Source: CAZAQB01 sp964487155 (GTDB lineage Bacteria; Pseudomonadota; Gammaproteobacteria; Nitrococcales; Nitrococcaceae). From it: a DNA stretch of 19,954 nt. The stretch spans positions 1-19,954 of the forward strand of contig CAZAQB010000057.1 of NCBI GenBank assembly GCA_964487155.1. Reading direction: 5' to 3'. The notes under the pieces were generated by a model. It was not told where the DNA came from, did not search any database, and saw only the letters and a list, made by a program, of their open reading frames with translations. A program made the translations under genes and the position numbers. Below, in pieces: positions 1 to 6,574 of the stretch (its first letter is position 1; each line of letters opens with the position of its first letter).

Positions 1-103
1 CTCACCTGCCGCGGCGCTCAGGGAACGTCTCGCGACGGCGGGCGATTGTCTCCCGGGATCCGAGGGCCCGCGCCGGTCCCGGCGGCCCTCCCGGGGCCCT
101 GCG

Positions 104-1420
104 ATGAGCCTTGCGGACCTCGCCGCGCTGCCCTGGCTGCCCTGGCTGCTCTCCGGCGCCGCCGGCGGGCTGGTGCTCGGCCTGCTGGTCGGGCTGCTGG
201 CAGGCGGCCAGGCCACGGCCCGCGCCCGCCAGGAGAACGCCGTCCTTGCCGCCCGGCTGGAGGCCACCGAGGCAATGGAGCAGGAACGCGACCGGGCCTT
301 CGACGAGGCCCGCTACCAGCTCTCCAACGCCTTCCAGGCCCTGGCCGGCGAGGCTCTGCGGGATAACGCCGAGAGCTTCCTGAGGCTCGCCCAGGAGCGC
401 CTCGGCCAGTTCCAGGTTCAGGCCCGGGCCGATCTCGGCGAGCGGGAACGCGCGGTGGAGCGGCTGGTGGCGCCCCTGCGGGAGGCGCTGGGCCGCACCG
501 AAACCCAGATCCAGGCCCTGGAGAAGGAGCGCCGCGAGGCCTACGGCGCCCTGCAGGCGCACCTGCAGGGCATGGCCGGGGTGCAGCGGGAGCTGCAGGC
601 GGAAACCGCCAACCTGGTGCGGGCGCTGCGCCGGCCCGAGGTGCGCGGCCGCTGGGGCGAGATGACCCTGCGCCGGCTGGTGGAGCTGGCCGGCATGGTC
701 GAGCACTGCGATTTCGAGGAACAGGCCCACCGGGGCACCGACCAGGGTCCGGTGCGCCCGGACCTGGTGGTGCGGCTGCCCAACGCCCGGGAGATCGTGG
801 TGGATGCCAAGACTCCCCTGGACGCCTACATGGACGCCACCGAGGCCACCGGCGACGACGCCCGCCGCGAGGCCCTCATCCGCCACGCCCGGGGCCTGCG
901 CCGGCAGGTGCAGAGCCTGGCCGACAAGGCCTACTGGCGGCAGTTCCAGCGGGCGCCCGATTTCGTGGTGCTGTTCATCCCCGGCGAGCAGTTCCTGAGC
1001 GCCGCCCTGGATCAGGACCGGGACCTGCTGGAGTACGCCCTGGCCCGCCAGGTGATTCCAGCCACCCCCACCACGCTGGTGGCGCTGCTGCGCTCGGTGG
1101 CCTTCGGCTGGCGCCAGGAAGCGCTGGCCGCCCACACCGAGCAGGTGCGCGAGCTGGGGGTGACCCTGCACCAGCGGCTGGTCACCTTCGCCGAGCACCT
1201 GAGCCGGCTGGGGCGCAGCCTGGGCAGCAGCGTGGACCACTACAACCGGGCGCTCGGCTCTTTGGAGCGGCAGGTGCTCTCGGCGGCGCGGCGCTTCGCC
1301 GACTATGGCGTGGACAGCGACCGGCCGCTGGATGCCCCGCCCCCTCTGGAACGGACCGTGCGCCCGCCAGCCCACGCCGGAGAGTCGCCCGGTGATACGG
1401 AGCCAGGCCATGACACCTGA
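104..1420 (+). CDS. rmuC: DNA recombination protein RmuC family
   Basis: 438 aa. RmuC proteins are membrane-anchored and limit rearrangements at inverted repeats; a nuclease-like fold has been proposed from family analysis. The sequence shows an N-terminal hydrophobic anchor (about residues 9-34, rich in Leu/Gly), then a Glu/Arg/Ala-rich coiled coil (about 35-160), then the conserved core beginning with RPEVRGRWGEM (177-187). Core signatures are PDLVVRLPN followed by VVDAKTPLDAY (Asp234 and Lys236 of the DxK pair) and FIPGEQFLSAAL (from about 291). Length is typical. The ATG at 104 is the first in-frame start that keeps the anchor; a GC-rich inverted repeat (62-68 with 84-90) lies just upstream and no strong ribosome site is visible. 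Its 3' end overlaps the next gene by 11 bases, so the two are probably co-transcribed and translationally coupled. Confidence 0.93.
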   Translation: MSLADLAALPWLPWLLSGAAGGLVLGLLVGLLAGGQATARARQENAVLAARLEATEAMEQERDRAFDEARYQLSNAFQALAGEALRDNAESFLRLAQERLGQFQVQARADLGERERAVERLVAPLREALGRTETQIQALEKERREAYGALQAHLQGMAGVQRELQAETANLVRALRRPEVRGRWGEMTLRRLVELAGMVEHCDFEEQAHRGTDQGPVRPDLVVRLPNAREIVVDAKTPLDAYMDATEATGDDARREALIRHARGLRRQVQSLADKAYWRQFQRAPDFVVLFIPGEQFLSAALDQDRDLLEYALARQVIPATPTTLVALLRSVAFGWRQEALAAHTEQVRELGVTLHQRLVTFAEHLSRLGRSLGSSVDHYNRALGSLERQVLSAARRFADYGVDSDRPLDAPPPLERTVRPPAHAGESPGDTEPGHDT

Positions 1421-2246
1421 GGCTTACTGCCGGAACAAGGCGGCGCCGCCGGGCTCCAGCCTGCACTACGCTCTGCTGTTCGCTCCCGCCGAGGTGCGCG
1501 GCGCGCTCTGGGCGCTGCACGGCTTCCGCGCCGAGGTAGTGGAGATCCCCTCGGAGTGCAGCGACCCGGGCGTGGCGGCGGTGAAACTGGGCTGGTGGCG
1601 GGAGGAACTGGAGCGCGCCCTGGCCGGCCAGGCCCGCCACCCGGCGGCCCAGGCTCTGCAGCAGGCGCGCGCGGTCCACGACTTCGACCCGCAGCCGCTA
1701 TGGGAGGTGCTGGACGGTGTCGCGATGGACCTGGAGTACGGCAGCTACCCCGGTTTCGCCCAGGTGTCGACCTACTTCCACCGGGTGGCCTGCGCCCCGG
1801 GCCGGCTGGCGGTCAACCTGCTGGGCGCGAGCGAGCCCGCCACCCAGCGCTTCGCCCACGACCTGGCCATGGCCGTGGAACATACCCGCCGGCTGCGGGA
1901 CGTGCTGCCCCTGGCCCGCCGCGGCAATGTGTACATTCCCGCCGATGAGCTGGCGCAGGCCGGGCTGGCGCCGGAGCAGCTGCGCACCCCCGCGATCCAG
2001 GACCAGGCCGTGCCGGTGTTCCGCCAGCAGGCCGAGCGCGCCCGGCAGTTTCACCGCCAGGCCCTGGAGCAGCTGCCGGCGGCGGACCGGCGCCGGCAGC
2101 GCGCCGCGCTGGTGATGGGCCGGCTGCACATGGCGTTGCTGGACGTCATGGAAGCAGACGGTTTCCCGCTGCTGCGGCGGCGTTATCATCTCACTGCGCT
2201 GCGTAAGCTCTGGCTGGCGTGGCGCCAGGCCCGACTCAATCACTGA
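1410..2246 (+). CDS. Squalene/phytoene synthase-fold protein with degraded aspartate motifs
   Basis: 278 aa. Family scaffold features are clear: AYCRNKAAPPGSSLHYAL near the N-terminus (5-22), ECSDPGVAAVKLGWWREEL (49-67), MDLEYGSYPGF (106-116), the YFHRVA segment (122-127), and RLRDV...ARRGNVYIP (161-177). Active family members carry DDxxD in the first motif; here the aligned positions 44-48 read VEIPS, so all three aspartates are gone. In the second motif Asp164 is kept, but the second aspartate is replaced (LPLARRG). This suggests a non-catalytic homologue, like the eukaryotic complex I assembly factor NDUFAF6, which uses the same fold; that parallel is inference. The ATG at 1410 lies inside the rmuC end, and yciK follows after 9 bases. 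Older labels such as HpnC or phytoene synthase should not be transferred without caution. Confidence 0.85.
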   Translation: MTPEAYCRNKAAPPGSSLHYALLFAPAEVRGALWALHGFRAEVVEIPSECSDPGVAAVKLGWWREELERALAGQARHPAAQALQQARAVHDFDPQPLWEVLDGVAMDLEYGSYPGFAQVSTYFHRVACAPGRLAVNLLGASEPATQRFAHDLAMAVEHTRRLRDVLPLARRGNVYIPADELAQAGLAPEQLRTPAIQDQAVPVFRQQAERARQFHRQALEQLPAADRRRQRAALVMGRLHMALLDVMEADGFPLLRRRYHLTALRKLWLAWRQARLNH

Positions 2247-2255
2247 AGGATCCCC

Positions 2256-3032
2256 ATGCCCCCGATTGCCGAACTCCTGCCGCTGCCGGCGGCCGATGGC
2301 GCCGGCAGCCCCCGGCTGCTGGCCGGACGCCGGCTGCTGATCACCGGCGCCGCCCACGGCTTCGGCGCTGCCCTGGCCCGGGCCGCCGGGCGCTGCGGTG
2401 CCGAGGTCATCCTGCTGGACCGGGATCTGAAGGCCCTGGAAGGCGTCTACGACGCCATCGAGGCCGACGGCAGCCCCCAGCCCGCCCTTTATCCCATGGA
2501 TCTGCTGGGAAGCACCCCGGATGACCACCAGCAGCTGGCGGCCCGCCTGCAGGAGAGCTTCGGCAGCCTGTCCGCCCTGGTGCACGGCGCCGCGGTGCTG
2601 GGCAAGCCGGCGCCCCTGGAGCACTACGCGCCCCAGGAGTGGCTGCGCACCCTGCAGGTGAACGTCAACGGGGCATTCCTGCTGACCCGCTCCCTGCTGC
2701 CGCTGCTGCGCTCGGCACCCGGCGCCCGGGTGGTGTTCGTCAGCGATGCATGCGGGCGCCGGGGCAAGGCCTACATGGGCGGCTACGGGGTCTCCAAGTT
2801 CGCCCTGGAGGGCCTCATGGAAACCCTGGCGGCGGAGGCGGAAGGCTCGGACGGGCCGATCTCCCTGAGCCTCGATCCGGGGCCCATGGCCACCGCCCTG
2901 CGCCGTCAGGGCTACCCCGCCGAGGGCCCGGCGGAGCATCCCGCCCCGGAACAGGTGGCCCTGGCCAGCCTCGGCTTGCTGGACCCCGCCGCGACGCCGG
3001 TGAACGGCGGGCGCTACCGCTTTTCCGGGTAG
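2256..3032 (+). CDS. yciK: YciK-type short-chain dehydrogenase/reductase
   Basis: 258 aa with a classical SDR Rossmann fold. Cofactor motif TGAAHGFG (30-37), acidic end of beta2 in LLDRD (53-57), the HGAA version of the NNAG motif (110-113), NVNG (136-139), catalytic Ser163 in VSDACG, and Tyr177/Lys181 in YGVSK. The LDPGPMATALRRQ segment and the short C-terminus match YciK (about 250 aa in Escherichia coli). The natural substrate of YciK is not established. An AAGGA ribosome site (2246-2250) sits 5 bases before the ATG and overlaps the previous stop codon. In enteric genomes yciK lies close to rluB, and here too it is near rluB, though on the opposite strand and with one gene between. Confidence 0.9.
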   Translation: MPPIAELLPLPAADGAGSPRLLAGRRLLITGAAHGFGAALARAAGRCGAEVILLDRDLKALEGVYDAIEADGSPQPALYPMDLLGSTPDDHQQLAARLQESFGSLSALVHGAAVLGKPAPLEHYAPQEWLRTLQVNVNGAFLLTRSLLPLLRSAPGARVVFVSDACGRRGKAYMGGYGVSKFALEGLMETLAAEAEGSDGPISLSLDPGPMATALRRQGYPAEGPAEHPAPEQVALASLGLLDPAATPVNGGRYRFSG

Positions 3033-3209
3033 CCCAGCCAGCCGATGGCCCGGCCCCGACGAGGCCGAAACTGGCGTTGGCAGGCGACGGCCAGCCGGCA
3101 TGGCTGTCGGGCCCAGGCGACGGATTTTGAATCAAATTGTGAAATTGTTCGCACCGTTCGCGGTTAGCGGCAAATCCTATGAACTGCCTCACAGTTGACC
3201 AGGCATGGC

Positions 3210-3227
3210 GAGCCTAGCATCAGGCTC
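3210..3227. promoter_or_regulatory. Inverted repeat in the 5' region of the Ycf46-like gene
   Basis: A perfect 6-bp inverted repeat GAGCCT/AGGCTC around a 6-base spacer lies 22 bases before the ATG at 3250, just upstream of the GAGGTG ribosome site (3237-3242). The preceding 3125-3200 stretch is clearly more AT-rich than its surroundings and is the likely promoter region, but I could not place a convincing -35/-10 pair. The repeat could be an operator or an mRNA hairpin. Confidence 0.3.
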
Positions 3228-3249
3228 ACTACGAACGAGGTGACCCCCC

Positions 3250-3711
3250 ATGGACGCGACTCGCACCCTCCAGAAGCTGATCGAATCGGACTACCGGATC
3301 GCGGCCCTGGACACGCCCGAGACAGACCGGGTGCTGGGCGTGTTCAAGCGCCTGACCCTGACCACCGGCCGCGCGGTGTACGACTGGACGCCGGACAGCG
3401 GGCTCTACCGGCTCGGCATCGAGCACATCTTCATCCCGCGCACCCGGGCGCCGGCCGACGTGATCGCCTACGTGGCCTCCAGCCGGCACTACGGCATCTA
3501 CCTGCTGCGCGAATTCCACGAACCCCTGGCCCGCAGCTCAGTTCAGAAAAGCCTGCTGCAGGTCGCCGACAACGAGGACGGCGTGCGACGCCTGGTGATC
3601 CTGGTCGGCCAGCACCTGACCATCCCCGAGGTCCTGAGCGGCCGGGTGGCGGTGCTGCGGCACAACGTGCGCAGCCAGCAGCAGGAGGCCCGGCGGGCCG
3701 CCGCCTCCTGA
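3250..3711 (+). CDS. Stand-alone protein resembling the N-terminal domain of Ycf46-type AAA ATPases
   Basis: 153 aa, soluble, no signal peptide or membrane segment. From memory, the order of conserved blocks matches the region in front of the AAA module in Ycf46/Slr0374-like ATPases: LQKLIESDYRIAALDTPETDRVL (about 7-29; families typically read YPLIYI.T.EE.R), RAVYDWTPDSGLYRLG (38-53), the ALEKI-like ADVIAYVASS, IYLLREFHEPL (about 85-95, equivalent to IFVLKDFHPFL), a conserved ILVGQHLTIPEVL (117-129, equivalent to ILSP.L.IP.EL), and AVLRHNV. There is no Walker A or B motif and the protein stops with an Arg/Ala-rich tail just where the ATPase domain would begin. The GAGGTG ribosome site 7 bases before the ATG and the terminator right after it argue for a real monocistronic gene. 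Function unknown; it could be a partner or decoy of a full-length ATPase elsewhere. Confidence 0.8.
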   Translation: MDATRTLQKLIESDYRIAALDTPETDRVLGVFKRLTLTTGRAVYDWTPDSGLYRLGIEHIFIPRTRAPADVIAYVASSRHYGIYLLREFHEPLARSSVQKSLLQVADNEDGVRRLVILVGQHLTIPEVLSGRVAVLRHNVRSQQQEARRAAAS

Positions 3712-3734
3712 AGCCCCGTCGCCGCTGAACTGCC

Positions 3735-3770
3735 ACGGCCGGCCTCCTGCCCTGGAGGTCGGCCGTTTTC
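3735..3770 (+). terminator. Rho-independent terminator of the Ycf46-like gene
   Basis: A 13-base-pair stem (3735-3747 with 3754-3766, one G-T wobble) with a 6-base loop is followed by a TTTT run, 23 bases after the stop codon. The reverse strand has no U-tract after the stem, so it works for plus-strand transcripts only. Confidence 0.85.
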
Positions 3771-3853
3771 GTCGGCTTAGAGCGTGTTCACAAAACTTTA
3801 GGCGCCATACCGATCAGCTCGCCGGCGCGGCACGGCCCAAGACACTACCCGCC

Positions 3854-3881
3854 GTAGCCCCACGTTGCGAAGACACGTGGG
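3854..3881 (+). repeat. GTAG-headed REP-like hairpin, copy A
   Basis: GTAG (3854-3857) is followed by a stem CCCACGT (3859-3865) and ACGTGGG (3875-3881) with GCGAAGA in the loop. It is preceded by CCCGCC, as are copies B and C. This architecture (tetranucleotide GTAG plus imperfect palindrome) is that of REP elements mobilised by RAYT transposases in other bacteria. Confidence 0.6.
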
Positions 3882-3961
3882 TGCCGGCGTCGCAGGCGCC
3901 AACGCGATCATGCCTGGCCCCCTACCCTGCCCAGGCCACAGCGCCCATCCCACCGCCTGAT

Positions 3962-3988
3962 GGCACGTTTCTCCGCAACGTGCCCTAC
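3962..3988 (-). repeat. GTAG-headed REP-like hairpin, copy B
   Basis: On the minus strand GTAG (3988-3985) is followed directly by stem GGCACGTT, a 7-base loop GCGGAGA and AACGTGCC: a perfect 8-bp stem. It faces copy A in inverted orientation, 80 bases away, giving the paired layout of a BIME. Confidence 0.65.
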
Positions 3989-4048
3989 GGCGGGCTACGG
4001 TCAGCCTCACGACCGGCGACAACGCTCATTCAATTTGTAAACACCCTC

Positions 4049-4873
4049 TTAGCCCTTTCGGGTCCGCGCCGGGCGCCGGCGCCCGGCGCCGGCCGGCCGA
4101 CGCGCCGGTTCGCCGGCCGACGCAGTCCGCGGCCGGTCCAACCCCACGCTCGCCAGCAGCGCCTGCAGTTCCGTGCCCTGCAACTCACGCAGTTCCCCCT
4201 GGTGCATGCCCCGGGGAAGGCCCACCGGCCCGTAGCGGGTGCGCAGCAGCCGGCTGACCCGCACGCCCTGACTCTCCCAGAGCCGCCGCACCTCGCGCTT
4301 GCGGCCCTCGTGGAGCACCACCCGGTACCAGTCGCTTGACCCTTCGGTACTGGACAGCCGCTCCACCGCATCGAAGCGGGCCGGGCCGTCCTCCAGCTCC
4401 ACGCCGTCGCGCAGCTTCTGCAGGGTGGCCTCCGGCACCTCGCCGTAGACCCGCACCGCGTACTCCCGGGGCAACCGGTAGCGCGGATGCATCAGGCGGT
4501 TGGCCAGCTCGCCGTCGGTGGTGAGCAGCAGCAGGCCGCAGGTGTTGATGTCCAGCCGGCCCACCGCCACCCAGCGGCCCCGCTCCAGGCCCGGCAGGCG
4601 CTGGAACACGGTAGGCCGGCCCTGGGGATCGGCGCGCGTGGTGAGCTCACCGACCGGCTTGTGGTAGATCAGCACGCGCCGCCGCGGGGGCTGCAGGCGG
4701 CGGCTCGCCAGCGGCCGGCCGTCCACCTGGATGCGCGCGTCGGGCTCCACCCGGTCGCCCAGGGTGGCCGGACGGCCATTGACCCGGATGCGGCCCTCGC
4801 GGATGTACTGCTCCATGGTCCGCCGCGAGCCTAGACCTGAGCGGGCCAGCACCTTCTGCAGCTTCTCGCTCAC
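4049..4873 (-). CDS. rluB: 23S rRNA pseudouridine synthase RluB
   Basis: 274 aa. RluB makes pseudouridine 2605 (E. coli numbering) in 23S rRNA. An N-terminal S4 RNA-binding domain (about 1-50; EKLQKVLARSGLGSRR, then IREGRIRVNG) is followed by the RsuA/RluB catalytic domain with GRLDINTCGLLLLTTDG, catalytic Asp108, and the EGRKREVRRLWE motif. The C-terminus is a basic Arg/Pro/Ala tail typical of RluB. The frame is open further upstream, but the GTG at 4873 is the right start: it gives the canonical MSEKLQKVLA N-terminus and overlaps the scpB stop as GTGA. The TAA stop coincides with the right TTA duplication of the adjoining MITE. It is last in the yciO-trpS-scpA-scpB-rluB series, and the nearest downstream hairpin lacks a U-tract on this strand. 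Confidence 0.95.
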   Translation of the reverse strand: MSEKLQKVLARSGLGSRRTMEQYIREGRIRVNGRPATLGDRVEPDARIQVDGRPLASRRLQPPRRRVLIYHKPVGELTTRADPQGRPTVFQRLPGLERGRWVAVGRLDINTCGLLLLTTDGELANRLMHPRYRLPREYAVRVYGEVPEATLQKLRDGVELEDGPARFDAVERLSSTEGSSDWYRVVLHEGRKREVRRLWESQGVRVSRLLRTRYGPVGLPRGMHQGELRELQGTELQALLASVGLDRPRTASAGEPARRPAGAGRRRPARTRKG

Positions 4874-5463
4874 GGGCCACCCGCCGGGCCGTGGCCCGGC
4901 TCCGGCAGCCGCAGGTCGAGCTCGGGGTGGGCCTGGTCCAGATCCTGGAGCTCCGCCAGGGTGGGCAGCTCGTCCAGGCTGCGCAGGTTGAAGTAGTCCA
5001 GGAACGCCCGGGTGGTGCCATAGAGCCCGGGCCGGCCGGGCATCTCCCGCCGCCCCACGACGCGGATCCAGTCCCGCTCCTGGAGGGTGCGCATGATGGA
5101 GGTGCTGACGCTCACACCGCGGATCTCCTCGATCTCGCCCCGGGTGATGGGCTGGCGGTAGGCGATGATGGCGAGGGTCTCCAGCAGCGCCCGGGAGTAG
5201 CGACCGGGTTTCTCCTCCCACAGACCGGCGATCCAGGGGGCCAGTTCGGGCTTCACCTGGATGCGGTATCCGCTGGCCACTTCCTTCAGTTCCACCGCCC
5301 GCTCCTGGTACTCGGCAGCAAGCTCCGCCAGGGCGTGGCGCAGCTCACCGGGCTCCGGCCGGCCGGTCTCCGGGAACAGGGCGCGCAGCCGCTCCAGGGA
5401 CAGCGGCTCGCCGGCGGCCAGCAGGGCCGCCTCCAGCACCTGTCTCAGTGCGGGCAGCGTCAT
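4870..5463 (-). CDS. scpB: Segregation and condensation protein B
   Basis: 197 aa. ScpB is a winged-helix protein that dimerises and binds ScpA (kleisin) in the SMC-ScpAB condensin complex, acting on the nucleoid. The two tandem winged-helix domains are visible: LRQVLEAALLAAGEPLSLERLRALF at the start and the highly conserved SRALLETLAIIAYRQPITRGEIEEIRGVSVS (from about residue 89), followed by LYGTTRAFLDYFNLRSLDELP, the usual C-terminal signature. The ATG at 5463 overlaps the scpA stop as ATGA, and its own TGA overlaps the rluB GTG, so scpA, scpB and rluB are translationally coupled. Length is typical, with a Gly/Pro-rich tail. Confidence 0.95.
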   Translation of the reverse strand: MTLPALRQVLEAALLAAGEPLSLERLRALFPETGRPEPGELRHALAELAAEYQERAVELKEVASGYRIQVKPELAPWIAGLWEEKPGRYSRALLETLAIIAYRQPITRGEIEEIRGVSVSTSIMRTLQERDWIRVVGRREMPGRPGLYGTTRAFLDYFNLRSLDELPTLAELQDLDQAHPELDLRLPEPGHGPAGGP

Positions 5464-6263
5464 GAGCCGTCTGCTTCGCCCGCGGCCCGACGCAGGTAGA
5501 TGGGGGCGAACGGCTCGGCCTGGAGCAGTTCCACCAGGTGCTCCTTGAGCAGTTCCAGCACCGCCAGGAAGGTCACCACCACCCCGGCGCGGCCCTCCTC
5601 GGGGGTGAACAGGCCGGTGAACTCCGCGAACCGGCCGGCCTCCAGGCGGGCCAGGGTCTCGGCCATGCGGGCGCGCACCGACAGGGCCTCGCGCTGCACG
5701 TGGTGGCTGCTGAACAGCTCCGCCCGCTGCAGCACGTCCGCCAGGGCCACCAGCAGTTCGCGCAGGCTCACCTCCGGCGGGCTGGTGGTCACGCGGCGGG
5801 GAGGCGCCTCGGCGTGGGCGGGGAAGATCTCGCGGGCCACCCGGGGCAGCTCGTCCAGGTCCTGGGCGGCGCGGCGGAAGCGCTCGTATTCCTGGAGGCG
5901 GCGCACCAGCTCGGCGCGGGGGTCGGACTCGTCATCGTCACCGGCCGCCACCGGCCGCGGCAGCAGCATGCGGGATTTGATCTCACCCAGCACGGCGGCC
6001 ATCACCAGGTACTCCGCCGCCAGCTCCAGGCGCAGATCCTTCATCAGCTCCACGTAACTCATGTACTGCCGGGTCACCTCGGCGATGGGGATGTCGAGGA
6101 CGTCCAGGTTCTGGCGCCGGATCAGGTAGAGCAGCAGATCCAGGGGACCCTCGAAGGTCTCCAGAAAGACCTCCAGGGCGTCGGGCGGTATGTAGAGCTC
6201 CGGCGGCAGCTCGTGCAGCGGCTCACCCCGGACGCGGGCGGGAGCGGCGGCCTCGTCACTCAC
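5460..6263 (-). CDS. scpA: Segregation and condensation protein A (kleisin)
   Basis: 267 aa. ScpA is the kleisin that bridges SMC heads and binds ScpB. The N-terminal SMC-binding part carries the family signature FEGPLDLLLYLIRRQNLDVLDIPI (from about residue 38), then VTRQYMSYVELMKDLRLELAAEYLVMAAVLGEIKSRMLLP. A variable acidic linker follows, and the C-terminal winged helix has VVVTFLAVLELLKEHLVELLQ. The start is GTG at 6263 (reading MSDEAAAP); no in-frame ATG gives a better N-terminus and no strong ribosome site is visible. It lies 311 bases downstream of trpS, the only large gap in this series, occupied by an inverted-repeat element. Whether a canonical SMC or MksB partner is used cannot be told from this window. 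Confidence 0.93.
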   Translation of the reverse strand: MSDEAAAPARVRGEPLHELPPELYIPPDALEVFLETFEGPLDLLLYLIRRQNLDVLDIPIAEVTRQYMSYVELMKDLRLELAAEYLVMAAVLGEIKSRMLLPRPVAAGDDDESDPRAELVRRLQEYERFRRAAQDLDELPRVAREIFPAHAEAPPRRVTTSPPEVSLRELLVALADVLQRAELFSSHHVQREALSVRARMAETLARLEAGRFAEFTGLFTPEEGRAGVVVTFLAVLELLKEHLVELLQAEPFAPIYLRRAAGEADGS

Positions 6264-6304
6264 GGCTGGCGGGTATCGCGAGCACGGGCCGGCGCAGAGA
6301 GGTA

Positions 6305-6564
6305 GCCGCGAAATGCACGCGAAATGGGAGAAACAGAGGGCCGCAGATGGACGCGGATGTTGGCAGGACCGATTGGGGAGCTTTGCTCATCTCGGCCGGG
6401 CGTGAGCAGGTCCCGAGCGCGGTGGGGAAGGCCTCCCCGCTTTCAAGTTCAGGGCGGCGACTTCGCATCCAGTACCCTGCAGCTTTCTTCCATCCGTGTT
6501 CATCGGCGTTCATCTGCGGCCAACTTTTACTTGCTCTTGCTGACTTTCGCGTGCATTTCGCGGC
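6305..6564. repeat. 260-bp long inverted-repeat element between trpS and scpA
   Basis: A perfect 20-base inverted repeat (6305-6324 with 6545-6564, core CGAAATGCACGCG) encloses a second inverted pair, GGCCGCAGATG (6339-6349) with its complement at 6511-6521, which continues imperfectly inward through GGATG/CATCC. The right arm has an extra unit, so CGCAGATGAACGC-like units occur 1.5 to 2 times. Similar CGCAGATGAACGC inverted repeats are recalled from intergenic regions of unrelated bacteria. There is no reading frame of quality inside. It fills the 6264-6574 gap and would form a large cruciform or RNA stem between two genes on the same strand. Confidence 0.65.
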
Positions 6565-6574
6565 CAAAAAACTC

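Larger units (their letters stand above)
3780..4048. mobile_element. MITE-like element with IS1031-type (IS5 family) ends
   Basis: The ends are 15-base terminal inverted repeats, left GAGCGTGTTCACAAA (3780-3794) and right the complement of GAGGGTGTTTACAAA (4034-4048), matching at 13 of 15 positions. The element is flanked by a direct TTA repeat (3777-3779 and 4049-4051). GAG ends with a TNA target duplication are the stated features of the IS1031 subgroup of IS5. Its 269 bp contain no credible transposase reading frame, hence a non-autonomous MITE. Inside are two GTAG-headed hairpins facing each other. The right TTA is the stop codon of rluB, so the insertion sits exactly at that gene's end without changing its protein. 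This element plus the terminator before it fill the whole 3712-4048 gap. Confidence 0.7.

Noticed and set aside
2..1411. 469-codon minus-strand frame opposite rmuC, and similar long antisense frames at 1698-3101, 5538-6305, 6347-7951 and 16439-17833
   Set aside because: Low-complexity translations with no recognisable domain, lying exactly opposite well-supported genes.
3196..3220. TTGACC ... TAGCAT promoter for the Ycf46-like gene
   Set aside because: The spacing is only 14 bases, too short for a sigma70 promoter.
3780..4048. Possible transposase gene inside the MITE-like element
   Set aside because: Frames here are short and lack any DDE transposase motif; the element is too small for an IS5-family transposase.
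4049..5221. 390-codon frame that would extend RluB by about 116 residues
   Set aside because: The extension is scpB read in another frame. The GTG at 4873 gives the conserved S4-domain N-terminus and a GTGA overlap.
6305..6564. Intrinsic terminator of trpS or tRNA-Trp-like T-box leader
   Set aside because: The inverted-repeat arms are over 200 bases apart with no T-run, and the element lies downstream of trpS, not before it; no T-box signatures were seen.
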